Origin: an uncultured Clostridia bacterium
GTDB lineage: Bacteria; Bacillota; Clostridia; TANB77; CAG-508
DNA: 40,881 nt
Assembly: GCA_934155165.1 (NCBI GenBank)
Contig: CAKPGS010000006.1
Location: 1 to 40,881, forward strand
Direction of reading: 5' to 3'
The position numbers and the translations under genes are program-made. Shown here piece by piece: positions 1 to 7,378 of the stretch; the first letter of the stretch is position 1; each line of letters begins with the position of its first letter. A model generated the notes under the pieces. That model ran no database searches. It was given only the letters and a program-made list of their open reading frames with translations, and was not told the DNA's origin.

Positions 1-642
1 AAGTTAGGTAGAGAATTATTAATTGCAACTAAAGAAGGTGGACCAGATCCAGCTGGTAATTCTAAATTAAAAGATGTTATTGCAAAATGTAAAGCTGCAA
101 ATATGCCAAACGATACAATTAATAATGCAATTAAAAAAGCATCAAGCAGTAGTGAAAATTATGAAGAAATGATTTATGAAGGTTATGGACCTTGTGGTGT
201 TGCAGTTATTGTTGAAGCAAGTACAGATAATAAAAACAGAACCGCAGCAGATGTAAGACATGTTTTTGATAAATCTGGAGGAAATCTTGGAACAACAGGT
301 TGTGTATCTTATTTATTTAATAGAAAAGGTATTATTATAATAGATAAAACAACAACAGATAAAGATGAAGATGAACTTATGATGCTTGCATTAGATAATG
401 GAGCAGAAGACTTCACATCTGATGAAGAATGTTATGAAATAACAACATCACCTGAAGATTTTTCTACAGTTAGAGAAGCTTTAGAAAATGAAGGATTAGA
501 ATTTGTACAAGCAGAAATTCAAAGAGTTCCAACTACATATGTTATGCTAGATGAAAAAGGACAAGAAAAGATGGAAAGACTTATTGAAAAACTAGATGAA
601 TTAGACGATGTTATGAATGTTTACCATAACTGGGAAGAATAA
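1..642 (+). CDS. YebC/PmpR-family protein, 5'-truncated
   Basis: The reading frame is open from the first base of the window, so the N-terminus (about 30-40 residues in this family) lies upstream. The visible part begins KLGRELLIATKEGGPDP and continues with NSKLKDVIAKCKAANMPND, which is the conserved helical N-terminal region of YebC/PmpR proteins. The acidic middle and the end (VPTTYVMLDEKGQEKMERLI) also match the family. Members are described as DNA-binding regulators and, more recently, as ribosome-associated factors that relieve stalling at proline stretches. Which role applies here cannot be read from sequence. An internal ATG at 103 is not the start, because family-conserved residues precede it. 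A strong terminator follows directly. Confidence 0.93.
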   Translation, partial: KLGRELLIATKEGGPDPAGNSKLKDVIAKCKAANMPNDTINNAIKKASSSSENYEEMIYEGYGPCGVAVIVEASTDNKNRTAADVRHVFDKSGGNLGTTGCVSYLFNRKGIIIIDKTTTDKDEDELMMLALDNGAEDFTSDEECYEITTSPEDFSTVREALENEGLEFVQAEIQRVPTTYVMLDEKGQEKMERLIEKLDELDDVMNVYHNWEE

Positions 643-659
643 AATTTATAATAAAAGTA

Positions 660-690
660 GAGGTTGAAGATTAAATCAACCTCTTTTTTT
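660..690 (+). terminator. Rho-independent terminator after yebC
   Basis: Perfect 8-bp stem GAGGTTGA / TCAACCTC with an 8-nt loop, followed by a run of seven T. The T-tract overlaps the stop codon of the convergent xre gene, so the structure probably serves both directions. Confidence 0.9.
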
Positions 691-913
691 ATTCGCTTTT
701 TCGGTGTGGATCATCTGTTAAGCCTAAAATATAATCTACAGATGTTTTATATATCTTAGACAATTCTATTAATATATGAGTTGGAATATCATTTTCACCT
801 GTTTCATATTTGGAATATCCAGTTTGAGACATATTTAAAATTTGAGAAATTTGCTTTTGCGTCATATCATGATCTTCCCTTAAAGAGCGAATTCTTGAAT
901 AGCGTATATTAAT
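689..913 (-). CDS. Xre-family HTH repressor, apparent ATT start
   Basis: Small cytoplasmic DNA-binding protein of 74 residues. Reading starts (M)NIRYSRIRSLREDHDMTQ; the HTH_3 fold covers roughly residues 5-62, with the recognition helix region around ILNMSQTGYSKYETGEN, then the usual tail ELSKIYKTSVDYILGLTDDP. A near-perfect ribosome site AGGAGGTG (928-921) lies 7 nt before an ATT codon (913-911). No ATG, GTG or TTG is in frame near it. The first in-frame ATG, at about residue 15, would delete helix 1. ATT is therefore the most likely start, a rare initiation codon best known from infC. The gene is divergent from the sortase operon and is the obvious candidate to bind the paired operators at 1044-1090. 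Family and function are clear; the start codon is inferred. Confidence 0.85.
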   Translation of the reverse strand: MNIRYSRIRSLREDHDMTQKQISQILNMSQTGYSKYETGENDIPTHILIELSKIYKTSVDYILGLTDDPHRKSE

Positions 914-1035
914 GATATGGCACCTCCTTTAAATTAGTATATGTAAAAAGAGTATATATATTAGGTATAAAGTCAATTTGAAAAACTCATAAAAATTACA
1001 TATTTATTTAATTTTATATTTTTTAAAATTAGTTG

Positions 1036-1064
1036 TTGACATCTAACCTGTTTTAGGTTAAAAT
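1036..1064 (+). promoter_or_regulatory. Sigma-A promoter of the sortase/cohesin operon
   Basis: TTGACA (1036-1041), exactly 17 bp, then TAAAAT (1059-1064). This is the best sigma-A promoter in the window. Operator 1 fills the spacer, so a bound repressor would block RNA polymerase. Confidence 0.85.
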
Positions 1065-1090
1065 AATCCAAGATAACCTAAAACAGGTTA
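1044..1090 (+). promoter_or_regulatory. Twin mirror-image operators for an Xre-type repressor
   Basis: Operator 1 (1045-1059) reads AACCTGTTTTAGGTT and operator 2 (1075-1089) reads AACCTAAAACAGGTT, its exact reverse complement. With the flanking T and A the identity is 17 bp (1044-1060 and 1074-1090). Each site is also an AACCT-N5-AGGTT dyad. Centres are 30 bp apart, about three helical turns, so two dimers would sit on the same DNA face. Site 1 lies between -35 and -10, site 2 just downstream of -10. Confidence 0.85.
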
Positions 1091-1119
1091 ATATTCTCGA
1101 AATAAAAGTTAGAGAATAT
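1091..1119 (+). promoter_or_regulatory. Hairpin in the sortase operon leader
   Basis: Perfect 8-bp arms ATATTCTC and GAGAATAT with a 13-nt loop, between operator 2 and the sortase ribosome site. It has no T-tract, so it is not an obvious terminator. It may stabilise the mRNA or be a further protein site. Confidence 0.45.
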
Positions 1120-1171
1120 CAATAAAAGCAGTGTAAATAACTATAGTTATAAGGAGGTGAAAAATTATAAA

Positions 1172-1831
1172 GTGAAAAAGAGTATTCCTTATAATAAAGG
1201 GAAAAGAAGCATAAACACCAAAAGGAAATTCAATAAGAAAAAAGGAATTTGTGCTATATTAATTATTATTCTTATATTCTATGTTGGATATAAAATTGCC
1301 AAACAAATAAAAGTACAAAATACAAATGAAGAAAGTAAAGTTATTTGTACTGCAAATATAGAAAATACTCCTGTAAATCAAAATGTAGAAGATAAGAAAG
1401 ATGAAAATATAGTAAATGTAGACTTACCAGAAAAAATGGGAGACTACAAAGTAATTGGTCAGCTTGTGATTGAAAAAATAGGTGTAGAAAAGAATATTTT
1501 AAATAAAACAACTGATGATTCATTAAATTTATCGGTTACAAAGTTTTATGGTCCAAATATAAATGAAATAGGAAATTTTTGCATTACAGGACATAATTAT
1601 AAAAATATGTTAAAAGATGCAAAAAAACTAGAAATTGGAGACTCTTTATATTTAATTAATAAGGAAGAAAAAACAAAGGTAACATATAAAATATTTAATA
1701 TTTACACTTGCAATCCAACAGACTTAGAATGTTTAGACCCTACTTATCAAGGAGTTAAGGAAGTTACTCTTATTACTTGTAATCCAGGAGGACTAACAAG
1801 ACTTATCATAAAGGCAAAAGAAGAAGCCTAA
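1172..1831 (+). CDS. Sortase (class D-like transpeptidase)
   Basis: Membrane-anchored cysteine transpeptidase that cuts LPXTG-type signals and links proteins to the peptidoglycan. The GTG start at 1172 gives 219 residues. A GTG at 1157 overlaps the ribosome site AAGGAGGTGA and is rejected. Features in order: Lys/Arg-rich cytoplasmic tail, one membrane helix (about residues 25-43, ICAILIIILIFYVGY), a spacer, then the beta-barrel catalytic domain from about residue 90. Catalytic residues are visible: His141 in ITGHNYKN, Cys203 in TLITCNPGG, Arg210 in LTRLIIKA. The next gene encodes an LPQTG protein, so that is the likely dedicated substrate. It is the first gene after the operator-controlled promoter. 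Class assignment (D versus another small class) is tentative; sortase identity is firm. Confidence 0.92.
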   Translation: MKKSIPYNKGKRSINTKRKFNKKKGICAILIIILIFYVGYKIAKQIKVQNTNEESKVICTANIENTPVNQNVEDKKDENIVNVDLPEKMGDYKVIGQLVIEKIGVEKNILNKTTDDSLNLSVTKFYGPNINEIGNFCITGHNYKNMLKDAKKLEIGDSLYLINKEEKTKVTYKIFNIYTCNPTDLECLDPTYQGVKEVTLITCNPGGLTRLIIKAKEEA

Positions 1832-1864
1832 TTAAAAATTAAAATTAGAAAGGAAATGAATAAA

Positions 1865-2491
1865 ATGAAAAAATTATTATCAGGAATAGTAACAATAGTA
1901 GTATTAGTAGCATTAGCTACAAGCGTAAACGCTTCATCTATAAGCGCAAACAAAACAGAAGCAAATAAAGGAGATACAGTAACAGTTACTGTGGGTGTTA
2001 AAGAAACACATTCAATAGGAACATGGCTTAAATATGATTCAAGCAAATTTGAATTTGTATCAGCTTCAAGTTCTATAGGAGAATTAACAACAGGAAATGC
2101 AAATGGAGTTGTAAAAATTGCTGGAACAAGCACAGATAAAACAACAACAGCTGTTACATTTACATTTAAAGCTAAAGAATTAACAGATTCAGCTTCTTTT
2201 GAAGTTACAAGATTAACAACAGAATCAAACGAAGCAATGCCAACAAACACTGTATCAGTTAAAGTTGCTGAAAAAACAACAACACCAGGTACAGAAACAA
2301 AAGATACAACAGATACAAATAAAAAAGATACAACAAATACAGGTAAAAAAGATACAACAAATAAAAAAGTAAATGATGAAGGAAAAACAATAACAAAATT
2401 ACCTCAAACTGGTGCTTCTGTAGTTGTAATTGCAGGAATAGCTTTAACAGCAGTTGCAGGAATATTTGTAGCAAGAAAAATAAGTAAATAA
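1865..2491 (+). CDS. Wall-anchored protein with a cohesin-like domain and LPQTG signal
   Basis: Predicted surface protein of 208 residues. Signal peptide at about 1-23 (LLSGIVTIVVLVALATSVNA). One beta-rich module at about 25-134 resembles the cohesin/carbohydrate-binding superfamily: N-terminal SISANKTEANKGDTVTVTV, central WLKYDSSKFEFVSAS, and VTFTFKAKE near the end. Next comes a Thr/Lys/Asp linker with repeated KDTT units (about 135-175). The sorting signal is LPQTG at 179-183, a hydrophobic helix and the basic tail RKISK. An upstream ATG at 1856 sits only 2 nt from the ribosome site, so 1865 is preferred. Neighbours are the sortase that would anchor it and a dockerin protein that could bind it, making this a minimal one-cohesin anchoring scaffold. 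The cohesin call rests on pattern recognition and needs a structure or profile search. Confidence 0.8.
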   Translation: MKKLLSGIVTIVVLVALATSVNASSISANKTEANKGDTVTVTVGVKETHSIGTWLKYDSSKFEFVSASSSIGELTTGNANGVVKIAGTSTDKTTTAVTFTFKAKELTDSASFEVTRLTTESNEAMPTNTVSVKVAEKTTTPGTETKDTTDTNKKDTTNTGKKDTTNKKVNDEGKTITKLPQTGASVVVIAGIALTAVAGIFVARKISK

Positions 2492-2518
2492 TTTTAAGTT
2501 TTCAAGGGGGAAATTAAA

Positions 2519-5500
2519 GTGAATAAAAAATTAAAAGTAGTATCATCTTTAGCTTTAGCTGGTTTAATGGCTCTTAATGTATGCAATCCAAAAACATTAG
2601 CTACAGAAATTCAAGATGAAATAAAAACAAGTCCAGTAGGAATTTATAAACAATTAGTAGAAAATAAAACAATAGTTCCATTTGTTCTTGCAAATGCAGA
2701 AGACTGTGTAACATTTAAAGAAATAGCAACAAGCGAAAAATTTGCAAATGTAACAAAATTTAATGGAGCAGCAATACCAAATGATAATACTGTAGTACGT
2801 ACAGGAGATACATTTACTGCAAATGGTAAAGAATATACTGTAGTAATCTATGGAGACGTTAACAAAGATGGTTTTGTTGATGTAAACGATGCATTACAAG
2901 TAAAACAATATTATGTTGGTAATGTTGAATTAGATAATGTTCAATTAGAAGCAGCAGATGTTAGAAACAATGCAGATGTTGATGTTAATGATGCTTTAGA
3001 TATGCAAAAATTCTATGTTGGAAGTTTAGCATCTGTAATTGATAAATTACCAGATATGGAAGATGAAAAATATGATTATTCACTTTCTGTAAATGAAGGT
3101 ATTATTAATAATCAAAATGTAACAAGTTCAAAAGTTACTGTAAATGTTGCACAAGTATCTGATAAAGATGTTAGCTTAACATTAAATGTTAAGGGATTAG
3201 ATGTAAATGGTAAAGATAAAGTAGTTACAAAACCAGTAACTATAACTAAAAATACAACAAAAGTAGAAGTTGATGGAATTGATGTTTCAGATTTAGTTGA
3301 TGGCGTACTTTCTGTTGAATTAGTAGCTGGAGTAGATAAAGATGCAGAAGTTGTTGGAACAACAACAGTTATAAAAAATACTGAAGCTCCTGCAGCTACA
3401 AACGTAAATACAAAACGTACAGCGACAAGAACAGCAACACTTTCTTTAGAAGGATATGGAAAAAATGATATAACAAAAGTATATTATGTTATAGGTAATT
3501 CTATATCAGATATAAAAGATGCAAAAACAATAGAAGTTTCAAATAATAAAGTAGAAAACTATGAAATTTCAAATGAGTTAACTGAAGGGGCATCTGCTAA
3601 TGTTACATTTATATTAGAAAACAAATATGGTAGCAGATCAGTAGCTGAAACTGTTGTTATAGCTAAAGATAATGCTAAACAAGCAATAGCAGTTAAAGAA
3701 TTAAAAGCAACAGTTACAGATGGAGTTGCAACAGGTAAATTCACATGGAAAGATGAAAAAAATACAGGTGCAACATATGTTGTTAATATCTTAAAAGATA
3801 ACAAAGTAATTGGTTCTACAACAACTACAGATAAAGAAATAAGCATTTCAAGTAATGCAACAGAAACAGGTACATATAAAGTAACTGTTCAAGCAAAAGG
3901 TACTGAAGATGTTGAAGCATCTGAAATAGTAACTTCAGATGAAATAGTTGTTTCAAAATTAGAAGCAGTTAAAAATGTAAAACTAGAAAATAAAGAAGAT
4001 GGAAAAACATATTTAACATATGAAAATCCAAACAAAGAAGGAACATTTAAAGAAATAAAAGTTCAATTAATAAGTTTAGATAATGATGGAAAAGAAACAA
4101 CTCCAACACTTGTAACACCAGATGACAAAGGTGTAATAACCTTACCACAAGATAATACAATTTATTTTGTTAAAATTATTGTAGTTGCAAATGATGGACA
4201 AGTTTCATTAATAAATTCAGATGAGGCAACATCTAATAAAATATATACTTTAACAACAACTGCACCATCACTAACTGTATCTACAGTTAAAGATACTTCA
4301 GTTGAAGGTAATGTTTCAGATTCTATAGCTATTACAGGAATAAAAACAGAATATAAAGTAGAAATCTATGATGCATCTAATGCAGATAATAAAGATACAA
4401 CAAAAGCTCAATATACAAAATTAAGTGAAAAAAATGTAGAATTATCAAAAGATGGTAAAATTGTTATAGATGGATTAGAAAGTAATAAAAAATATGCTTT
4501 CAAGTTAATTACAACAGTTGAAGGAATTAAATTAGAATCTGATTATACTTTAACAGTAAATACAAAAGCTACAATGCCAGCAATTTCAAACTTAACAGTA
4601 GCTACAGATGAAAAAGATGCTAAAGAAAATGCAGGTAAAATATTTGCAGATACAAATAAAATGATAATAAATAAAACAGTTTATGATAATAAAGATGGTA
4701 TTTATCCAACAGAATTTGCAAGTGTAGTATCTTTAGTTAAAAAATTTGAAGCTGGAGATGTTATAAGTATAAATGAAAAAACAATAACAGCAACATTAAA
4801 TGACAAAGAAAGTACAAGAACTTTCGGAGATTTAAAAGACTATACATTAAATGTTACTTGCAATAATAAATTTGCAAAAACTATAAGTGGAACATTTAAA
4901 GAAATCAATTTAAATGGTACAGGTGCAATTTATGATTTAAGTGGAGTGACAGCTGATGCAATAAATGTAAATAGCGATGTTGAGGTTAAAGGTGATAAAA
5001 CATATGTTGTAAACTCAAAAGCTATAATTAATGGTGTAAAAGTTTCTACAGTAGCTAAAACAACAATAAGTGCTACAGCTCAAAAACTTACTGTAACACC
5101 AAATACAGAAAGCAACACTTTAGGTTTCGAAAGTGATGAAATTTTAACAATAAACTTTGTTGGTTCTAAAGACCAAACATCAATCCAAAAAGGAACAATA
5201 AATGTTATAGCTAATAAAGGAGTTACAATTACAACAAACTGTAATATAGCTTCAAGTATGAATGTTACAGTTGCAGAAGGAACAGTTGATTTAACAGCAG
5301 ATGCTTTAAATGGAAGCAAAAAAGTAACAATAGCTAAAGATGGAACAATAACTTTAGCTACAAGAAAAACAGCACCAGTAGATTTATCAAAAGTAGCACT
5401 AAAAGATTATACAGATGATGAATTAATTTATGTAGCAAAAGATGAAGCAAACGGAACAGAAGAAAAAGGAATCAAAGGTATAACAAAAGATAATGTAAAA

Positions 5501-5608
5501 GAAGTAAAAGAATATATAAGCTCAATTAAGAATGTTATAACAAATAATAATGCATTAATAACTGCTACAGCAGGTGAAACTCAAGTTTCAATAGAACTTG
5601 CAAAATAA
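2519..5608 (+). CDS. Large secreted dockerin-containing surface protein
   Basis: Predicted secreted protein of 1029 residues. The GTG start lies 8 nt after AAGGGGG. Signal peptide at about 1-29 (LKVVSSLALAGLMALNV...). At 112-178 there is a type I dockerin: two Ca-binding repeats, GDVNKDGFVDVNDALQVKQY and ADVRNNADVDVNDALDMQKF, each with the D-x-N/D-x-D/N pattern. The first is a canonical loop; the second has ADVRNNADVDVND, a degenerate loop. The segment just before it (TGDTFTANGKEYTVVIYGDV) is commonly seen ahead of such dockerins. The rest is several beta-sandwich, fibronectin III/Big-like modules (clearest at about 390-480, 485-585 and 590-690) and a beta-helical or adhesin-like tail. I see no catalytic domain and no LPXTG, so wall attachment through the cohesin protein next door is the simplest reading. 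Function could be adhesion or matrix building. Confidence 0.8.
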   Translation: MNKKLKVVSSLALAGLMALNVCNPKTLATEIQDEIKTSPVGIYKQLVENKTIVPFVLANAEDCVTFKEIATSEKFANVTKFNGAAIPNDNTVVRTGDTFTANGKEYTVVIYGDVNKDGFVDVNDALQVKQYYVGNVELDNVQLEAADVRNNADVDVNDALDMQKFYVGSLASVIDKLPDMEDEKYDYSLSVNEGIINNQNVTSSKVTVNVAQVSDKDVSLTLNVKGLDVNGKDKVVTKPVTITKNTTKVEVDGIDVSDLVDGVLSVELVAGVDKDAEVVGTTTVIKNTEAPAATNVNTKRTATRTATLSLEGYGKNDITKVYYVIGNSISDIKDAKTIEVSNNKVENYEISNELTEGASANVTFILENKYGSRSVAETVVIAKDNAKQAIAVKELKATVTDGVATGKFTWKDEKNTGATYVVNILKDNKVIGSTTTTDKEISISSNATETGTYKVTVQAKGTEDVEASEIVTSDEIVVSKLEAVKNVKLENKEDGKTYLTYENPNKEGTFKEIKVQLISLDNDGKETTPTLVTPDDKGVITLPQDNTIYFVKIIVVANDGQVSLINSDEATSNKIYTLTTTAPSLTVSTVKDTSVEGNVSDSIAITGIKTEYKVEIYDASNADNKDTTKAQYTKLSEKNVELSKDGKIVIDGLESNKKYAFKLITTVEGIKLESDYTLTVNTKATMPAISNLTVATDEKDAKENAGKIFADTNKMIINKTVYDNKDGIYPTEFASVVSLVKKFEAGDVISINEKTITATLNDKESTRTFGDLKDYTLNVTCNNKFAKTISGTFKEINLNGTGAIYDLSGVTADAINVNSDVEVKGDKTYVVNSKAIINGVKVSTVAKTTISATAQKLTVTPNTESNTLGFESDEILTINFVGSKDQTSIQKGTINVIANKGVTITTNCNIASSMNVTVAEGTVDLTADALNGSKKVTIAKDGTITLATRKTAPVDLSKVALKDYTDDELIYVAKDEANGTEEKGIKGITKDNVKEVKEYISSIKNVITNNNALITATAGETQVSIELAK

Positions 5609-5662
5609 TATATATAAAATTCTATAATTAAAATAATCTAAAAATATTCATAAATTCAGGTG

Positions 5663-5710
5663 CCCTTGCATATACATATTAATATGTATATGCAAGGGTA
5701 ATTTTATATT
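5663..5710 (+). terminator. Perfect 36-bp palindrome ending the surface operon
   Basis: CCCTTGCATATACATATT (5663-5680) is followed immediately by its exact reverse complement (5681-5698), then TAATTTTATATT. The stem is unusually long with a weak T-tract. It most likely terminates transcription of the dockerin gene and separates it from the spoIIIA operon. Confidence 0.7.
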
Positions 5711-5722
5711 ATTTAGAAATGT

Positions 5723-5747
5723 AAAGGTGACCAAAACGGTTGCCTTT
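5723..5747 (+). promoter_or_regulatory. Leader hairpin just upstream of spoIIIAA
   Basis: AAAGGTGACC pairs with GGTTGCCTTT across a 5-nt loop; all ten pairs form, two as G-U. It ends 17 nt before the spoIIIAA start, close to the ribosome site GAAAGGATG. No known riboswitch is recognised. It may be a leader structure or an operator. Confidence 0.4.
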
Positions 5748-5764
5748 CTATGAAAGGATGAAAA

Positions 5765-6685
5765 ATGAATTATAAGGACATTTTAAGATATTTTCCAGAT
5801 AAAATAAGAGTAGTTTTGGAGAATGAAATAAATAATAATTTAGTTATAGAAGAAATAAGAATAAGAAATTCTAAGCCAATCATTTTAAAATTAAACAATT
5901 CCGAAAAAATAATAAACTATATAGTACAAACAGAAGATGTATTGAACATATTGCAAAGTATTTGCGAAAATTCTATATATTCATACCAAAATCAAATATG
6001 TGAAGGTTTTATAACCATAAAAGGTGGACATAGAATAGGAATTACAGGAAGTGCAGTAATAGAAAATAATCAAGTTAAAAACTTAAATTACATATCAAAC
6101 TTGAATTTTAGAATAGCAAGGCAAATAATAGGTTGCTCTAACAACATAATTAAAGAAATAATTAATAAAGAAGAAAATACTATTTATAACACTTTAATTG
6201 TATCTCCGCCAGGAGCAGGAAAAACAACACTATTAAGAGATATAATTAGAAATTTAAGTAATGGAACCGAAGAAATTACAGGAAAAAACATAGGAGTTGT
6301 AGATGAAAGAGGAGAAATTGCAGCAATGTATAAAGGAATTCCGCAAAATGACTTAGGAATAAGAACAGATATAATTGAAAACATTAAAAAATCTGTAGGG
6401 ATGAAAATGCTTATAAGATCAATGGCACCAGAAATTATTGTAGCAGATGAAATAGGAAGCAAAGAAGACGTGCAAGAAATAAACTATGCAGTATGTTCAG
6501 GAATAAAAGGAATATTCACAGCACATGGAAATTCATTAGAAGATTTGAAACTAAACCCAGCTATAGCGGAATTGATAGAAAAAAATATATTTGAAAGATT
6601 ATTGTTTTTAGATAAAAATAATAAAGGTAAAGTAAATAAAATATATGCTTTAGATAAAATAAATAAAGTATACAAAATAATTTGA
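5765..6685 (+). CDS. spoIIIAA: Stage III sporulation ATPase SpoIIIAA
   Basis: Cytoplasmic secretion-type ATPase of the mother-cell SpoIIIA machine, which with SpoIIQ forms the channel that keeps the engulfed forespore active. It has 306 residues, the usual length. The N-terminal half contains the family pattern EEIRIRNSKPI and GHRIGITG. Walker A is SPPGAGKTTLLRD (about 147-159). Then follow GVVDERGEIAA, a Walker B-like segment EIIVADEIG and FTAHG, all typical of SpoIIIAA and its PilT/GspE-like relatives. The ribosome site is GAAAGGATGAAA close to ATG 5765. It is the first gene of the spoIIIA cluster but is separated from spoIIIAB by an inserted coiled-coil gene. Identity is firm. Confidence 0.96.
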   Translation: MNYKDILRYFPDKIRVVLENEINNNLVIEEIRIRNSKPIILKLNNSEKIINYIVQTEDVLNILQSICENSIYSYQNQICEGFITIKGGHRIGITGSAVIENNQVKNLNYISNLNFRIARQIIGCSNNIIKEIINKEENTIYNTLIVSPPGAGKTTLLRDIIRNLSNGTEEITGKNIGVVDERGEIAAMYKGIPQNDLGIRTDIIENIKKSVGMKMLIRSMAPEIIVADEIGSKEDVQEINYAVCSGIKGIFTAHGNSLEDLKLNPAIAELIEKNIFERLLFLDKNNKGKVNKIYALDKINKVYKII

Positions 6686-6702
6686 AAAATATTAAATATT
6701 TA

Positions 6703-6731
6703 TTGCATAGTAAAAAGAATAATGTTAAAAT
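6703..6731 (+). promoter_or_regulatory. Sigma-A promoter of the inserted coiled-coil gene
   Basis: TTGCAT (6703-6708), 17 bp, TAAAAT (6726-6731), placed 31 nt before the start of the coiled-coil gene. It implies expression in growing cells, unlike the surrounding sporulation genes. Confidence 0.65.
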
Positions 6732-6762
6732 ATTTTTATAAAAAAGAAGGAGGTGAAAATTA

Positions 6763-7221
6763 ATGGAAGAAAAAAGAGTTATTGAATTGATGGAAGCAAA
6801 CAACGAAAAATTGTACAAAGTGATAGAAGAAAAAATTGAAGCTAATAATGAAAAGCTATCTGTTATGATGGACGAAAAAATAGAGGCTAATAACGAAAAA
6901 ATATCTGTTATGATGGACGAAAAAATAGAGGCTAATAACGAAAAAATATCTGTTATGATAGATGAAAAAATTAAAGAAAACAATAAAATTTTAGACAAAA
7001 GATTTGATCAACTTGAAGAAAAGATTATTGACAACAATTTTTATTTCGAAGAGAAGTACGGTAAAAAAATTGATGCTATGTTTGAAAAAATAATGATGGA
7101 TGACCAGAAAAACGATAAAAAGTTTGATGAATATGAAAATTACATGGCATTAAACAATAAACGTTTACTTTCACATGAAGTTAGAATTACTAATTTAGAA
7201 AAGGCAGTAAATTCAAAATAA
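6763..7221 (+). CDS. Coiled-coil protein of unknown function inside the spoIIIA cluster
   Basis: 152 residues, almost entirely charged helix, no signal peptide, no membrane segment and no cysteine. Residues about 10-75 are built of a 15-residue unit VMMDEKIEANNEKIS; two copies are identical at the DNA level (6862-6906 and 6907-6951) and diverged copies flank them. The C-terminal part (KIDAMFEKIMMDDQKNDKKF, then HEVRITNLEKAV) is also heptad-like. It starts at ATG 6763 after a perfect AAGGAGGTGA site. It has its own sigma-A promoter and is closed by a long hairpin, so it is an independent unit inserted between spoIIIAA and spoIIIAB. I do not recognise a family; such repeat coils can be structural or DNA-associated. 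Real expression is likely given the strong signals. Confidence 0.75.
   Translation: MEEKRVIELMEANNEKLYKVIEEKIEANNEKLSVMMDEKIEANNEKISVMMDEKIEANNEKISVMIDEKIKENNKILDKRFDQLEEKIIDNNFYFEEKYGKKIDAMFEKIMMDDQKNDKKFDEYENYMALNNKRLLSHEVRITNLEKAVNSK
6862..6951 (+). repeat. Exact tandem repeat, 2 x 45 bp
   Basis: Two identical 45-bp units (6862-6906 and 6907-6951), each coding for 15 residues of coiled coil. A third diverged partial unit follows. The DNA identity suggests recent duplication or slippage. Confidence 0.9.
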
Positions 7222-7249
7222 TTTATAATCTGAAAATAACCAGAAAAGT

Positions 7250-7311
7250 AGTAGGCATATATATTATATCTAATAGGAGATGTAATATATATGCCTACTA
7301 TTTAATTTTAT
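7250..7311 (+). terminator. Long hairpin terminator after the coiled-coil gene
   Basis: 17-bp perfect stem (AGTAGGCATATATATTA at 7250-7266, its complement at 7283-7299) with a 16-nt loop, then ATTTAATTTT. It closes the coiled-coil unit and would also block read-through from spoIIIAA. Confidence 0.7.
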
Positions 7312-7332
7312 ATATAAATATGTTCTAAAAAC

Positions 7333-7378
7333 AAAAACTCCTGAATATAATATATTAATATTAAATTAAGGAGTTTTT
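7333..7378 (+). promoter_or_regulatory. Hairpin that buries the spoIIIAB ribosome site
   Basis: AAAAACTCCT (7333-7342) pairs perfectly with AGGAGTTTTT (7369-7378), which is directly followed by the ATG at 7379. The right arm is both the Shine-Dalgarno sequence and a terminator-like T-tract. The same design occurs at 23549-23594. Confidence 0.6.

Noticed and set aside
2259..2474. Minus-strand Leu-rich open frames here, at 11033-11230 and at 11327-11656
   Set aside because: Antisense of Thr/Lys/Asn-rich linkers in an AT-rich genome gives Leu/Tyr/Phe-rich frames; no start signals.
6561..6998. Minus-strand open frame of 145 residues with repeats
   Set aside because: It is antisense to spoIIIAA and the coiled-coil gene; its repeats mirror the 45-bp repeat, and it has no ribosome site.
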